Below, in pieces: positions 9,033 through 16,923 of a DNA stretch of 64,000 bases. Under the pieces are notes generated by a model that saw only the letters and a program-made list of their open reading frames with translations, ran no database searches and was not told the origin of the DNA. Location: NCBI GenBank assembly GCA_023456105.1, contig JAEYAO010000019.1, positions 57,884-121,883 of the forward strand, given 5' to 3'. Within the stretch, counting starts at the first letter, position 1. The number at the start of each line of letters is the position of its first letter. Both the position numbers and the translations under genes were made by a program. The DNA is from Pseudomonadota bacterium (GTDB taxonomy: Bacteria > Pseudomonadota > Alphaproteobacteria > Caulobacterales > Caulobacteraceae).

Positions 9033-9842
9033 TCAGCGGCCGGTGAAGTTCGCCGGCCGCTTGTTCAGGACGGCGTCCACGCCCTCGGCGTGGTCGTCGG
9101 TCAGGTGGGCCAGCGCCTGCATGGCCGCCGACATCTCGAGCATCTGGTCGAAGTTGGCGTCGCGACCCTGGCGCAGCAGGGCCTTGGCCATGCGGAGCGC
9201 CTGCGGCGGCTGATCGGCGATCCGGCGGGCGGTGCTTGCCGCCTCCTCCATCAATCGATCGTGCGGGACGACCCGATTGACCAGGCCCCAGCGCTCCGCC
9301 GTTTCGGCGTCTATGGAGCGGGCGGTGAACAGCATCTCCGCCGCGCGCGCATAGCCGACATTGCGCGGCAGGAGCCACGAGCCGCCGTCGCCCGGGATGA
9401 TGCCCAGCTTCAGGAACGGCACGCCGAAACTCGCCCGGTCCGAGGCGATGCGGATGTCGGCAAGGCCCGCGATATCGCAGCCCAGGCCCATGGCCGGTCC
9501 ATTGATCGCCGCCACCAGCGGAACCTCCAGCCCATAAAGCGAACGCACGATGCGGTGGACGACGCGGCGATAGCGTTCCCGGATTTGCGCGCCCGAGCCC
9601 TCGAACAGGTCGCGGCGGTCGCGCATGGCGGTCAGGTCGCCTCCGGCCGAGAAGGCGCGGCCGGCGCCGGTCAGCACCACGCAGCGCACGCTCAGGTCGG
9701 CGTTCACCCGCTCGCACGCCGCCGCGACCTGGTCGCCGTCGCCGAGATCGGGCAGGGCGTTCAGCCTCTCCGGGCGGTCCAGCGTCAGGACGACCACGCG
9801 GGCGTCCGCGCCGTCCAGGCGTTCCTCTGTGAGCAGCGGCAT
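9033..9842 (-). CDS. Enoyl-CoA hydratase/isomerase family protein
   Basis: 269 residues with the crotonase fold. The oxyanion-hole segments are visible: GAGRAFSAGGDLTAMRDR near 60-78 and GPAMGLGCDIAGLADIRIAS near 112-131, followed by FLKLGIIPGDGGSWLLPR, where the second catalytic acid usually lies (IPGDGG rather than the classical PEAGG). C-terminal DHAEGVDAVLNKRPANFTGR is typical. Likely acts on an acyl-CoA in beta-oxidation or degradation of branched or aromatic acids. Converges with the exporter operon. Its neighbours give no pathway clue. Confidence 0.88.
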   Translation of the reverse strand: MPLLTEERLDGADARVVVLTLDRPERLNALPDLGDGDQVAAACERVNADLSVRCVVLTGAGRAFSAGGDLTAMRDRRDLFEGSGAQIRERYRRVVHRIVRSLYGLEVPLVAAINGPAMGLGCDIAGLADIRIASDRASFGVPFLKLGIIPGDGGSWLLPRNVGYARAAEMLFTARSIDAETAERWGLVNRVVPHDRLMEEAASTARRIADQPPQALRMAKALLRQGRDANFDQMLEMSAAMQALAHLTDDHAEGVDAVLNKRPANFTGR

Positions 9843-9910
9843 GGGGCGGTCTCCTGAAGCCTTGGCTCGTCTTCGCCCCGCGCCGTCGCGTCATGCAAGG
9901 CCGCCCATGC

Positions 9911-9938
9911 AAAAAGCCCCGGCGCGGGGGCCGGGGCT
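9911..9938 (-). terminator. Intrinsic terminator (usable on both strands)
   Basis: Nine-base-pair GC stem AGCCCCGGC (9915-9923) / GCCGGGGCT (9930-9938) with a 6-base loop. Read on the minus strand it is followed directly by TTTT, fitting the end of the small gene at 9964-10119. Read on the plus strand a weaker TTTTT run follows at 9946-9950. Confidence 0.8.
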
Positions 9939-9963
9939 CTGTTGGTTTTTCAGGAGGCTGGGG

Positions 9964-10119
9964 TCAGCCGCGCTTCTTGATCTCGATGGGCACGAAGTTC
10001 GAGGGATGGCTGACCACCCGACCCGAGTTCGAAGGCATGTGCCGCGTGTTCACCAGCATCCCGCCCCACAGGGCGAAGGACATCATGGCGTGCTGGAGGT
10101 TGCGCTCCTTATCGTTCAT
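9964..10119 (-). CDS. Small conserved-looking protein, 51 residues, unknown function
   Basis: A 51-residue ORF starting MNDKERNLQHAMMSF and ending PIEIKKRG. It is supported by a strong ribosome site (AAAGGAG, 8 bases before the ATG) and by the intrinsic terminator 26 bases after its stop, so it looks like an independent monocistronic unit. Residues 11-23 (AMMSFALWGGMLV) are mildly hydrophobic; the rest is polar. No motif recognised. It is too short for common ORF cut-offs. Upstream (10120-10231) is a gene-free divergent promoter region shared with the DUF1289 gene. Confidence 0.7.
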   Translation of the reverse strand: MNDKERNLQHAMMSFALWGGMLVNTRHMPSNSGRVVSHPSNFVPIEIKKRG

Positions 10120-10231
10120 CCTGGCGTCTCCTTTCGCAGAACGATGAAAAGAGACGCGTCGTGCTTGTGGGGGGATCTCACCCGCTTCAGTCGTTTCGCG
10201 TCAGGTTCGATATGACAGGTATGCGACAGAA

Positions 10232-10474
10232 ATGCAAGAAACGGATGAAAATGGAGGGATGAGGACGGCCGCTGAACCGCCCGCCAGGCCGCCCAAATCC
10301 ATTGCGAGCCCCTGCGTGCAGGTGTGCGCGATCGACGGCGCGTCCGGCCTATGCCTCGGCTGCTTCCGCACTCTGCAGGAGATCGCCGGCTGGCGCGCGC
10401 TCGGCGATGATGGCCGCGCACGGGTCATGGCCGAGCTGCCGCTGCGTCGGGCGAGGATGGATGACGTCGGCTGA
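10232..10474 (+). CDS. DUF1289 domain protein (small Cys-rich)
   Basis: Up to 80 residues. Core SPCVQVCAIDGASGLCLGCFRT with four Cys in a Cx3Cx8Cx2C pattern, then LQEIAGW, which is the DUF1289 family pattern; the Cys may bind a metal. Function of the family is unknown. Start uncertain: ATG 10232 has no clear ribosome site, ATG 10259 has GGAGG directly abutting it. Family members are typically 60-80 residues, so both are possible. Confidence 0.8.
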   Translation: MQETDENGGMRTAAEPPARPPKSIASPCVQVCAIDGASGLCLGCFRTLQEIAGWRALGDDGRARVMAELPLRRARMDDVG

Positions 10475-10575
10475 GCCGTAACCTTTCGTCAGGCACGTCG
10501 CTTCATCGGGCGCCAACCGTAAGCCCCTAGAACTCGCCACAGCCGCAAGACCCGCGGCGTCCCCGGTGGGTTCTC

Positions 10576-11097
10576 ATGTTCGACAAGGCCATTCAGTCGT
10601 CATTCGTCTTGGGCGCAGCGCTTCTGACGTCGCTCGGCGCGGCCTATGGCCTGAACCACCTGTCTTCGGGCGGACAGGCTCAGGCTGCGGTGGTGAGCAT
10701 GGCGCCGATCGACGGAGCGCCGGCCAGCGGACAAGCGGCCCAGGTGGTGCGCGGCGCCGACGGCCACTACTGGGCCGAGGCCGAGATCGACGGCCGCGCG
10801 GTGCGGGTGCTGGTCGATACGGGCGCGACCGTGGTCGCCCTGACGCGCCAGGACGCCCAGCGCCTAGGCCTGAAGGTCACGCCAGACGACTTCAATCGCG
10901 CGGTGCAGACCGCGTCGGGAGAGGCCAAGGCTGCCTCCGTCACGCTGGCGTCGGTGTCCGTCGCCGGCGCCACGGTGCGCAAGGTCGAGGCCTTGGTCGT
11001 GGAAGAGGGTCTGGCCCACTCGCTGCTGGGCATGAGCTATCTGGGCCGGCTGTCGCGCTTCGAGGCGTCCCCGGCGGGCCTGACGCTGCGACCCTAG
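10576..11097 (+). CDS. Membrane-anchored retropepsin-like aspartic protease (TIGR02281-type)
   Basis: 173 residues: an N-terminal membrane helix (about 10-27) followed by one retropepsin-like domain. The active-site motif is VLVDTGATVVAL near residues 76-87 (D-T-G), and the flap and C-terminal ALVVEEGLAHSLLGMSYLGRL segment matches clan AA proteases, which work as dimers. The single DTG fits that. Expected in the periplasm, tethered to the inner membrane. Substrate unknown. Its 3' end overlaps the end of convergent pgsA by four bases. Confidence 0.85.
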   Translation: MFDKAIQSSFVLGAALLTSLGAAYGLNHLSSGGQAQAAVVSMAPIDGAPASGQAAQVVRGADGHYWAEAEIDGRAVRVLVDTGATVVALTRQDAQRLGLKVTPDDFNRAVQTASGEAKAASVTLASVSVAGATVRKVEALVVEEGLAHSLLGMSYLGRLSRFEASPAGLTLRP

Positions 11098-11735
11098 ACG
11101 CCGCCCATCTGGCGGCGCGCCTCGCTGAAGTACTGCCAGCCGGTCCAGACGGTGATCACGGCGGCGAACCAGATCAGGAAGACGGCGAAGGACTCGAACG
11201 CCGGCTGCCACGTCAGCGGCGATCCGTCCGCCTGCTGCAGCCCGAACGCCGGCCACAGCAGCGTCAACTGAAGCGCGGCCAAGGCCACCATCTGCAGCGT
11301 CGTCTTCCACTTGGCCAACAGGGTGACCGGCAACTGAACACGGCCCGCCGTGGTCTCGCGCAGGGCCGACACCGCGAACTCCCGAAACAGGATCAGGCCG
11401 CAGGGCAGGGCGATGCCGGGCAGGGAGCCCGAGGCCAGCACGCCCAGGATCGCCCCGGTGATCAGCACCTTGTCCGCGATGGGGTCCAGGATGGCGCCCC
11501 AGCGGCTGACCGCGTTCCAGCGCCGCGCCAGAAAGCCGTCGACCCAGTCGGTCGAGGCCGCGATCACGAAAATCCAGAAGGCCCAGACGCCGAAGTCCTG
11601 CTGGGCCTCCGGCGAAAGAACAGCGTCCAGCGCGCCCGGCGCCGCCCCAGCCAGCATGGTGAACATGACGACGCCCGCCGCCAGGCGTATGGCGGTCAGG
11701 ATGTTGGGGATCGGATTGGGACGGGTCGGGGTCAC
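11094..11735 (-). CDS. pgsA: CDP-diacylglycerol-glycerol-3-phosphate 3-phosphatidyltransferase
   Basis: 213 residues, multi-pass membrane protein. It carries the complete CDP-alcohol phosphotransferase motif D-x2-D-G-x2-A-R-x8-G-x3-D-x3-D: STDWVDGFLARRW then GAILDPIADK, near residues 60-91. It makes phosphatidylglycerol phosphate, the committed step to phosphatidylglycerol and cardiolipin. N-terminal NPIPNILTAIRLA is the typical PgsA start. In many alphaproteobacteria pgsA directly follows uvrC; here uvrC is 2.7 kb away with three genes between. Confidence 0.93.
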   Translation of the reverse strand: MTPTRPNPIPNILTAIRLAAGVVMFTMLAGAAPGALDAVLSPEAQQDFGVWAFWIFVIAASTDWVDGFLARRWNAVSRWGAILDPIADKVLITGAILGVLASGSLPGIALPCGLILFREFAVSALRETTAGRVQLPVTLLAKWKTTLQMVALAALQLTLLWPAFGLQQADGSPLTWQPAFESFAVFLIWFAAVITVWTGWQYFSEARRQMGGV

Positions 11736-11842
11736 GGGCGGCCTCGAGGAACAGCGGGAACTGTGAAGCCAACGCTTCTAGCCGCCGGATCGTCGCAAGT
11801 CTTCCCTATGCAGCATCGCCGCATCTTCGCTAGGCATGAGGC

Positions 11843-12898
11843 ATGAAGACGCTCGTTTCCGATCCAGAGGTGATCGCGCCCAACTTCAAGCGGCGGCTGT
11901 CGGGCGTGACCACGACCCTGTTCCGGGTCGCCCCGGTGCAGGCCCGGTCGGTGCGCATCGCTGTGTTGGGCCCTGTGGTGCCCGACGAGATCCCGCAAAT
12001 CCGCTTTCGCGATCTGCCGCGCCTGGCGCGGCGCTCGAAGGATCGGCCGTTCCGCATCTGGCATGCCCGCCGCAACGTCGAGATGCTGGCGGGCGTGGTT
12101 CTGCGCGACCTGCTGCATTTTCCTCTGAAGCTGGTCTTCACCAGCGCCTCGCAGAGGAAGCACACCGGCTGGAGCCGGTTCCTGATCGGGCGGATGGATG
12201 CGGTGGTGTCGGTGTCCGACTTCACCGCCGCCTATCTGCAGAGACCGTCAACGGTGGTGATGCATGGCATCGACACGGGAGTGTTCCGGCCAGCCTGCGA
12301 CGGCGAGGCGCGTCCGCCCGATCTGCCGCCCGGCGGTCGCCTGGTCGGCTGCTTTGGGCGCATCCGAGCGCAGAAGGGCACGGACGTCTTTGTGGACGCG
12401 ATGATCCGGATCCTTCCCGATCGGCCGGACGTCACGGCGGTGGTGCTGGGTCGCGCGACGGGGGAGCACCAAGGATTTCTCGATGCGTTGAAGGCGCGTG
12501 TGGCGGCGGCCGGGCTGAGCGAGCGTATTCTGTTCCCAAGCGAGGTGGGACCGCTGGAGACGCCAGCCTATTACCGCGCGCTTTCTCTTTATGTCGCGCC
12601 GCAGCGATGGGAGGGTTTCGGCGTCACTCCGCTGGAGGCCATGGCGTCCGGCGTGCCCGTGGTCGCCACCACCGTCGGCGCCTTTCCGAAGCTGGTGATT
12701 GACGAAGGCACCGGCTCGCTGATCCCGCCGGGCGATGCGCAGGCGATGGCGGAGGCGGTTGGGCGGTGGTTGGACGACGATGCGGCGTTATCGAGAGCGG
12801 GATCAACGGCGCGCAGCCACGTCGAGGCACACTTCTCGCTTGAAGCGGAAGCCGAGGGGCTGAACGCCGTCTACCGGCGTCTGTGGGATCAGCCCTGA
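11843..12898 (+). CDS. Glycosyltransferase family 4 protein
   Basis: 351 residues with GT-B fold features: HGIDTGVFRPA (start of the C-terminal Rossmann domain), GRIRAQKGTDVFVDAM, and the nucleotide-sugar motif WEGFGVTPLEAMASGVPVVAT with the E-x7-E-like acids. The short N-terminal domain is reduced compared with large GT4 enzymes but complete from MKTLVSD. Likely builds lipopolysaccharide or another surface glycan. It converges with the GT25 gene and overlaps it by 10 bases, and the two may serve the same glycan. Confidence 0.9.
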   Translation: MKTLVSDPEVIAPNFKRRLSGVTTTLFRVAPVQARSVRIAVLGPVVPDEIPQIRFRDLPRLARRSKDRPFRIWHARRNVEMLAGVVLRDLLHFPLKLVFTSASQRKHTGWSRFLIGRMDAVVSVSDFTAAYLQRPSTVVMHGIDTGVFRPACDGEARPPDLPPGGRLVGCFGRIRAQKGTDVFVDAMIRILPDRPDVTAVVLGRATGEHQGFLDALKARVAAAGLSERILFPSEVGPLETPAYYRALSLYVAPQRWEGFGVTPLEAMASGVPVVATTVGAFPKLVIDEGTGSLIPPGDAQAMAEAVGRWLDDDAALSRAGSTARSHVEAHFSLEAEAEGLNAVYRRLWDQP

Positions 12899-13695
12899 TC
12901 GACGCGGATCGGCAGGATGGCGCGGAACTCGGCGTCGTCGAAGGCTGCGGGCCGCAGCACCACATCGAACAGCCGGCGCAGGTGCAGGCCCGCCAGACGA
13001 ATCTGCGTCGCCACCCTGCGCATCCCGAAGATGAGCCGTTTGCGCTCTTTCGGGGCGCCGATCCGCTCCTTGCAGATGGAGGTGGCGATGGTGATGCCGG
13101 GATCAAAGCCGCGCTCGGCGAGGATGTGGGCCTGGCGGGCAAGCGCGGGCTCCACCTGCGCCATGTTCAGCCGGGCGACGGCGAACAGAAAGGCGTCGGA
13201 CGGCGCGGCCGTCGTCTCCATCAGCTTCAGCAGCTTGGCCGCTCCGGCCGGCGACACATGGTAGGCGGCCGAGCCGGTCTTGTCGCGGATGACGCGGGTC
13301 AGGCTGAAGTCGCCCTGCACCGCATCCGGACGGCGGGCGAAGAACTTGGCCCGGCCGAAGTCTTCCAGGTTGATGAGGTCGTAGCCTTGCGGAAGCCGCT
13401 CGATCACGCCGGCGAAGCGCGGCGACAGCACGGCGTCGTCCTCCAGCACTACCAGCCCCTCCGGCCGATCCAGCGCCATTCGCCACAGGGCGGCGTGCGA
13501 GCGCAGCAGGGCGATCTCGTTCGGCGTCAGCTTGCGCTCCCAGGCATTCGCGAAGCGCTCGTATTCGCCAGGCTGGAGGTCCTTGGGTTCGGTGGCGCGC
13601 AGGCGCTGAAGGGGAACGCCGCGGGCCCTCGCCTGCGCCTCCATGAAGGCGCGGCGGTCGGCGGCCCTTTCCAGGTTGATGTAGAAGACGTCCAC
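12889..13695 (-). CDS. Glycosyltransferase family 25 (LPS-type galactosyl/glucosyltransferase)
   Basis: 268 residues beginning MDVFYINLERAADRRAFM, the classical GT25 N terminus. GLVVLEDDAVLSPRF contains the EDD metal/nucleotide site, and TGSAAYHVSPAGAAKLL is the conserved acceptor-side block. Members add sugars to lipooligosaccharide or protein. The last 60 residues are basic. Seven bases separate it from the upstream carbonic anhydrase gene on the same strand. Confidence 0.88.
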   Translation of the reverse strand: MDVFYINLERAADRRAFMEAQARARGVPLQRLRATEPKDLQPGEYERFANAWERKLTPNEIALLRSHAALWRMALDRPEGLVVLEDDAVLSPRFAGVIERLPQGYDLINLEDFGRAKFFARRPDAVQGDFSLTRVIRDKTGSAAYHVSPAGAAKLLKLMETTAAPSDAFLFAVARLNMAQVEPALARQAHILAERGFDPGITIATSICKERIGAPKERKRLIFGMRRVATQIRLAGLHLRRLFDVVLRPAAFDDAEFRAILPIRVDQG

Positions 13696-13702
13696 GGGGG
13701 TG

Positions 13703-14332
13703 TCAGTCCGTCGGCAAAGGCTCGAAACGCGGCGCCGGAGTCAGGCGGGTCAGAACGCCGTCCGCGATGCCGAAGTGCAGGCCGCTGAGCGTCAGCTGGC
13801 CCGCCGCCTCCCGCTCCGCGATCCAGGGGAAGGTGCGCAGGTTGCGGATCGACAGGCGAACGATGGCTTCTTCCGCAGCGCGAACGACCTGATCCGGCTC
13901 AACGGTTTCAGCGACGTGCTGCACCACCGGCGTTCCCTGGGCCACCCACGGGGCGACGAAGTCCGGGCAATCTTCGGGGGCACCCGTCAGCATGGCGCCC
14001 ACGCCGCCGCAGGACGCATGGCCCATGACCACGATCCTGCGCACCTTCAGCACCTTCACGCCGAACTCCAGCGCGGCCGAGACGCCGTGGAGCTGGCCGT
14101 CGGGCTCATAGGGCGGCACCAGATTGGCGACATTTCGCACCACGAACAGCTCACCCGGCGCGGCGTCGAAGATCAGCGCCGGATCGGCCCGACTGTCCGA
14201 GCAGGCGACGATCAGGGTGTGCGGCTTCTGCCCGTCGGAAGCCAGCGCCCCATATTCAGCCCGCGCCTCCGGCCACTTCTCGGCACGAAAGCGGCGGTAG
14301 CCGGCTGTCAGTTCGTCGAGGTCGTCGGTCAT
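13703..14332 (-). CDS. Beta-class carbonic anhydrase
   Basis: 209 residues. Zinc ligands and activating residues are visible: Cys44-x-Asp46-x-Arg48 in ACSDSRAD and His105-x2-Cys108 in GHASCGGV. This is the complete beta-CA set, interconverting CO2 and bicarbonate in the cytoplasm. Start ATG 14332 gives the usual MTDDLDELTAGYRRF opening. Co-directional with the downstream GT25 gene. Confidence 0.94.
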   Translation of the reverse strand: MTDDLDELTAGYRRFRAEKWPEARAEYGALASDGQKPHTLIVACSDSRADPALIFDAAPGELFVVRNVANLVPPYEPDGQLHGVSAALEFGVKVLKVRRIVVMGHASCGGVGAMLTGAPEDCPDFVAPWVAQGTPVVQHVAETVEPDQVVRAAEEAIVRLSIRNLRTFPWIAEREAAGQLTLSGLHFGIADGVLTRLTPAPRFEPLPTD

Positions 14333-14413
14333 GATTCCGCCTTAGCCGTTCGCGCGGCTTTGAGAAACACCGCACTCGCATCCGACGACAAGCAGGCGCG
14401 GCAGGCGAGCGCT

Positions 14414-16291
14414 TCAGCTCTTGTGAAAGAAGGCGTGGATGCGTTCGGCCAGGGCCTGGTTGACGCCGGCGACCTTGACCAGATCGGCGACCGAGGCGCG
14501 GCCGACGCCCTTGGCTGAGCCGAAGGCGTGCAGCAGCGCCTTTTTGCGGCCGGGGCCGACGCCTTCGATCTCGTCCAGCGGGTTCTTCTTGATGTCCATC
14601 GAACGGCGCTTGGCGTGGGCGCCATTGGCGAAGCGGTGGGCCTCGTCGCGCAGGCGCTGCAGGTAGTAGAGCGCCGGCGACTTCAGCGGCAGCATGAAGG
14701 GCGGCTTGCCCGGCATGAAGAACTTCTCAAGCCCCGCGTCGCGGTCCGGTCCCTTGGCCACGCCGACCACGGAGATGTCGTGAACGCCCAGTTCGGCCAT
14801 GACCTTGAGCACCTCGGCCAGCTGGCCCGCGCCGCCGTCGATCAGCAGCAGGTCCGGCCGTTCGACCTCCTCGCCCGCTTCCTCGTCCTTGACCAGGCGC
14901 GAGAAGCGGCGGCGCATGACCTCGCGCATCATGCCGTAGTCGTCGCCGGGCGCGAGATCTTCGCCGCGGATGTTGAATTTACGGTACTGGTTCTTGCGGA
15001 AGCCTTCAGGTCCCGCGACCACCATGCCGCCGACGGCGTTGGTCCCCTGGATGTGGGCGTTGTCGTAAATCTCGATGCGCTCGGGCCGGCCCGCCAGGCC
15101 GAAAGCCTCGCACACCTCGTCCAGGATCTTGCCCTGGGCCGAGCTCTCGGCCAGCCGGCGGCCCAGAGCTTCGCGGGCGTTGGTCAGGGCGTGATCCACC
15201 AGCGACAGCTTGTCGCCGCGCAAGGGCCGCGCGATCTCGACCTTTCGATCGCCCTTCATGGAGAAGGCCTCTTCCAGCAGTTCCAGCTCGTGCGGACGGA
15301 CGTTGGACAGGATCAGGCGAGGGATGGGCTTGTCTTCGTAGAACTGACCCAGGAAGGCGGCGAGGATTTCCGGGTCCGTGTCGGCGCGGTCCACGCGGGG
15401 GAAATAGGCGCGGCCGCCCCAGTTCTGGCCGGCGCGGTAGAAGAACACCTGCACGCAGGCCTGGCCGCCGTCGGTGTGCAGGGCGAAGACGTCGGCTTCG
15501 GCCACGCCTTCGGCGCTGACGGAATTCTCCATGGCGATGGCGGATAGGGCGCGGATGCGGTCGCGGATGCGTGCGGCCTGTTCGAAGTCCATGTCCTCGG
15601 CGGCGGCGGTCATCTCCTGCGACAGGCGGCCGATCACCGCGCGCGACTTGCCGCGCAGGAAGCTCTCGGCCTCGGTGACTAGGGCTCCGTAGTCCTCCAG
15701 CGAGATCAGGCCGGTGCAGGGCGCCGAGCAGCGCTTGATCTGGTGCAGCATGCAAGGCCGGGTGCGCGTCTCGAACACGCTGTCCGAACAGGAGCGAAGC
15801 AGAAAGGCCTTCTGAAGGGTGTTCAGCGTCCGGTTCACCGCCCAGGTCGAGGCGAAGGGGCCGAAGTAGTCGCCGGGCACGGTGTGCGCGCCGCGATGCT
15901 TGCGAACCTGAGGCGCGCGGTGGTCGCGCCGGATCATCAGCTCCGCGAACGACTTGTCGTCGCGCAGCACCACGTTGAAGCGCGGCTTCAGCTTCTTGAT
16001 GAAGTTGGATTCGAGCAGCAGGGCTTCGCGCTCGGAGGCGGTGACGACCAGCTCCATGGAACGGGTCAGGGACACCATGTGGCCGATGCGCTGGGTGTGA
16101 AAGCGCCCCTGCGCATACTGCAGGATGCGCTTCTTCAGCGAGCGCGCCTTGCCGACATAGAGGCAGGCGCCATCCTCGCCATACATGCGATAAACGCCCG
16201 GCTTGTCCGGCGCGCGACTGGCCTCGTCACGGATCAGGGCGGCGGCCTTCAGGTCGCCGCCGGACAGCGCGCTCAGGGTCTCCTCGGTCAT
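14414..16291 (-). CDS. uvrC: Excinuclease ABC subunit C
   Basis: 625 residues from ATG 16291; a longer frame exists but MTEETLSALSG leads directly into the GIY-YIG domain (GVYRMYGEDG..LYVGKA, about 33-55). Then a UVR domain (about 215-250), the RNase H-like endonuclease domain (containing DLLLIDGGAGQL) and a C-terminal helix-hairpin-helix pair (EIEGVGPGRKKALLHAFGS). UvrC makes both incisions in nucleotide excision repair with UvrAB. Full length for the family. No LexA-like site was evident immediately upstream. Confidence 0.96.
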   Translation of the reverse strand: MTEETLSALSGGDLKAAALIRDEASRAPDKPGVYRMYGEDGACLYVGKARSLKKRILQYAQGRFHTQRIGHMVSLTRSMELVVTASEREALLLESNFIKKLKPRFNVVLRDDKSFAELMIRRDHRAPQVRKHRGAHTVPGDYFGPFASTWAVNRTLNTLQKAFLLRSCSDSVFETRTRPCMLHQIKRCSAPCTGLISLEDYGALVTEAESFLRGKSRAVIGRLSQEMTAAAEDMDFEQAARIRDRIRALSAIAMENSVSAEGVAEADVFALHTDGGQACVQVFFYRAGQNWGGRAYFPRVDRADTDPEILAAFLGQFYEDKPIPRLILSNVRPHELELLEEAFSMKGDRKVEIARPLRGDKLSLVDHALTNAREALGRRLAESSAQGKILDEVCEAFGLAGRPERIEIYDNAHIQGTNAVGGMVVAGPEGFRKNQYRKFNIRGEDLAPGDDYGMMREVMRRRFSRLVKDEEAGEEVERPDLLLIDGGAGQLAEVLKVMAELGVHDISVVGVAKGPDRDAGLEKFFMPGKPPFMLPLKSPALYYLQRLRDEAHRFANGAHAKRRSMDIKKNPLDEIEGVGPGRKKALLHAFGSAKGVGRASVADLVKVAGVNQALAERIHAFFHKS

Positions 16292-16307
16292 CGGGCGGAA
16301 TATAGGC

Positions 16308-16754
16308 TCAGGACCGCCGGACCAGAAGGACGCCGGCGAATACAAGGGCCACGCCGGCGATGCGGCCGAGGTTCAACGGCTGGCGCGGCACGCCCAACGC
16401 GCCGAAGTGATCCAGCAACAGGCTCAGCGCCAGCTGGCCCGCCACCATCACGGTGATGGTCATGGCCGCGCCCAGCCGAGGCACGCCCCAGGCGGCGGCG
16501 ACCACGAAGCAGGCCCCGTAGAGGCCGCCGAACCAGGCGTAGGCGGGCAGGGCCTTGGCCGCCGACATGTCCGGGCGCGTGTGCAGAACGGCGGCGGCGA
16601 CCGCCAGCGCGATCGTGCCTACGGCGAAGGACACAAAGGCGGCGTTCACCGGCGAGCCCACCGCCGTCGCCAGCTTCGCATTGGTCGGCGCCTGAAGCGC
16701 GGTCGCGCCGCCGGCGAGCACGACGACGAGAATGGGCAGAATCGCGGGGTTCAT
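16308..16754 (-). CDS. DMT superfamily small membrane protein (DUF606/YdcZ-type)
   Basis: 148 residues, four to five membrane helices, beginning PAILPILVVVLAGGATALQ with QAPTNAKLATAVGSPVNAAF, the DUF606 pattern. Such proteins are half-size members of the drug/metabolite transporter superfamily and usually pair as dimers. Substrate unknown. It lies 16 bases upstream of uvrC on the same strand and is probably cotranscribed. Confidence 0.85.
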   Translation of the reverse strand: MNPAILPILVVVLAGGATALQAPTNAKLATAVGSPVNAAFVSFAVGTIALAVAAAVLHTRPDMSAAKALPAYAWFGGLYGACFVVAAAWGVPRLGAAMTITVMVAGQLALSLLLDHFGALGVPRQPLNLGRIAGVALVFAGVLLVRRS

Positions 16755-16842
16755 GAGACGATCCTAGCAGAGGGCGAGGGGAGGCGCCGCTTGCGACCGG
16801 GCCGTCCGCGCCCTATGCCTTGGACCTTCACAGGAGCACGCC

Positions 16843-16923
16843 ATGCTGGCCCTCGCGATCATTCTCGGTTTCGTCGCCGTCTTCGCCGCCATCAACTATT
16901 TTGAGTTCGGCCGGGTTGACTGA
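16843..16923 (+). CDS. 26-residue single-helix membrane peptide
   Basis: MLALAIILGFVAVFAAINYF followed by EFGRVD: one membrane helix and a short polar tail. An AGGAG (16832-16836) lies 6 bases before the ATG. The stop codon overlaps the probable TTG start of the pteridine-reductase-like gene, so the two could be translationally coupled. Coding evidence is the ribosome site, the helix and the overlap; no homologue is known to me. Confidence 0.55.
   Translation: MLALAIILGFVAVFAAINYFEFGRVD

Noticed and set aside
7681..9912. 743-codon minus-strand frame across the exporter genes and enoyl-CoA hydratase
   Set aside because: It lies opposite the ATPase and HlyD genes and out of frame with the enoyl-CoA hydratase; composition is typical of shadow frames.
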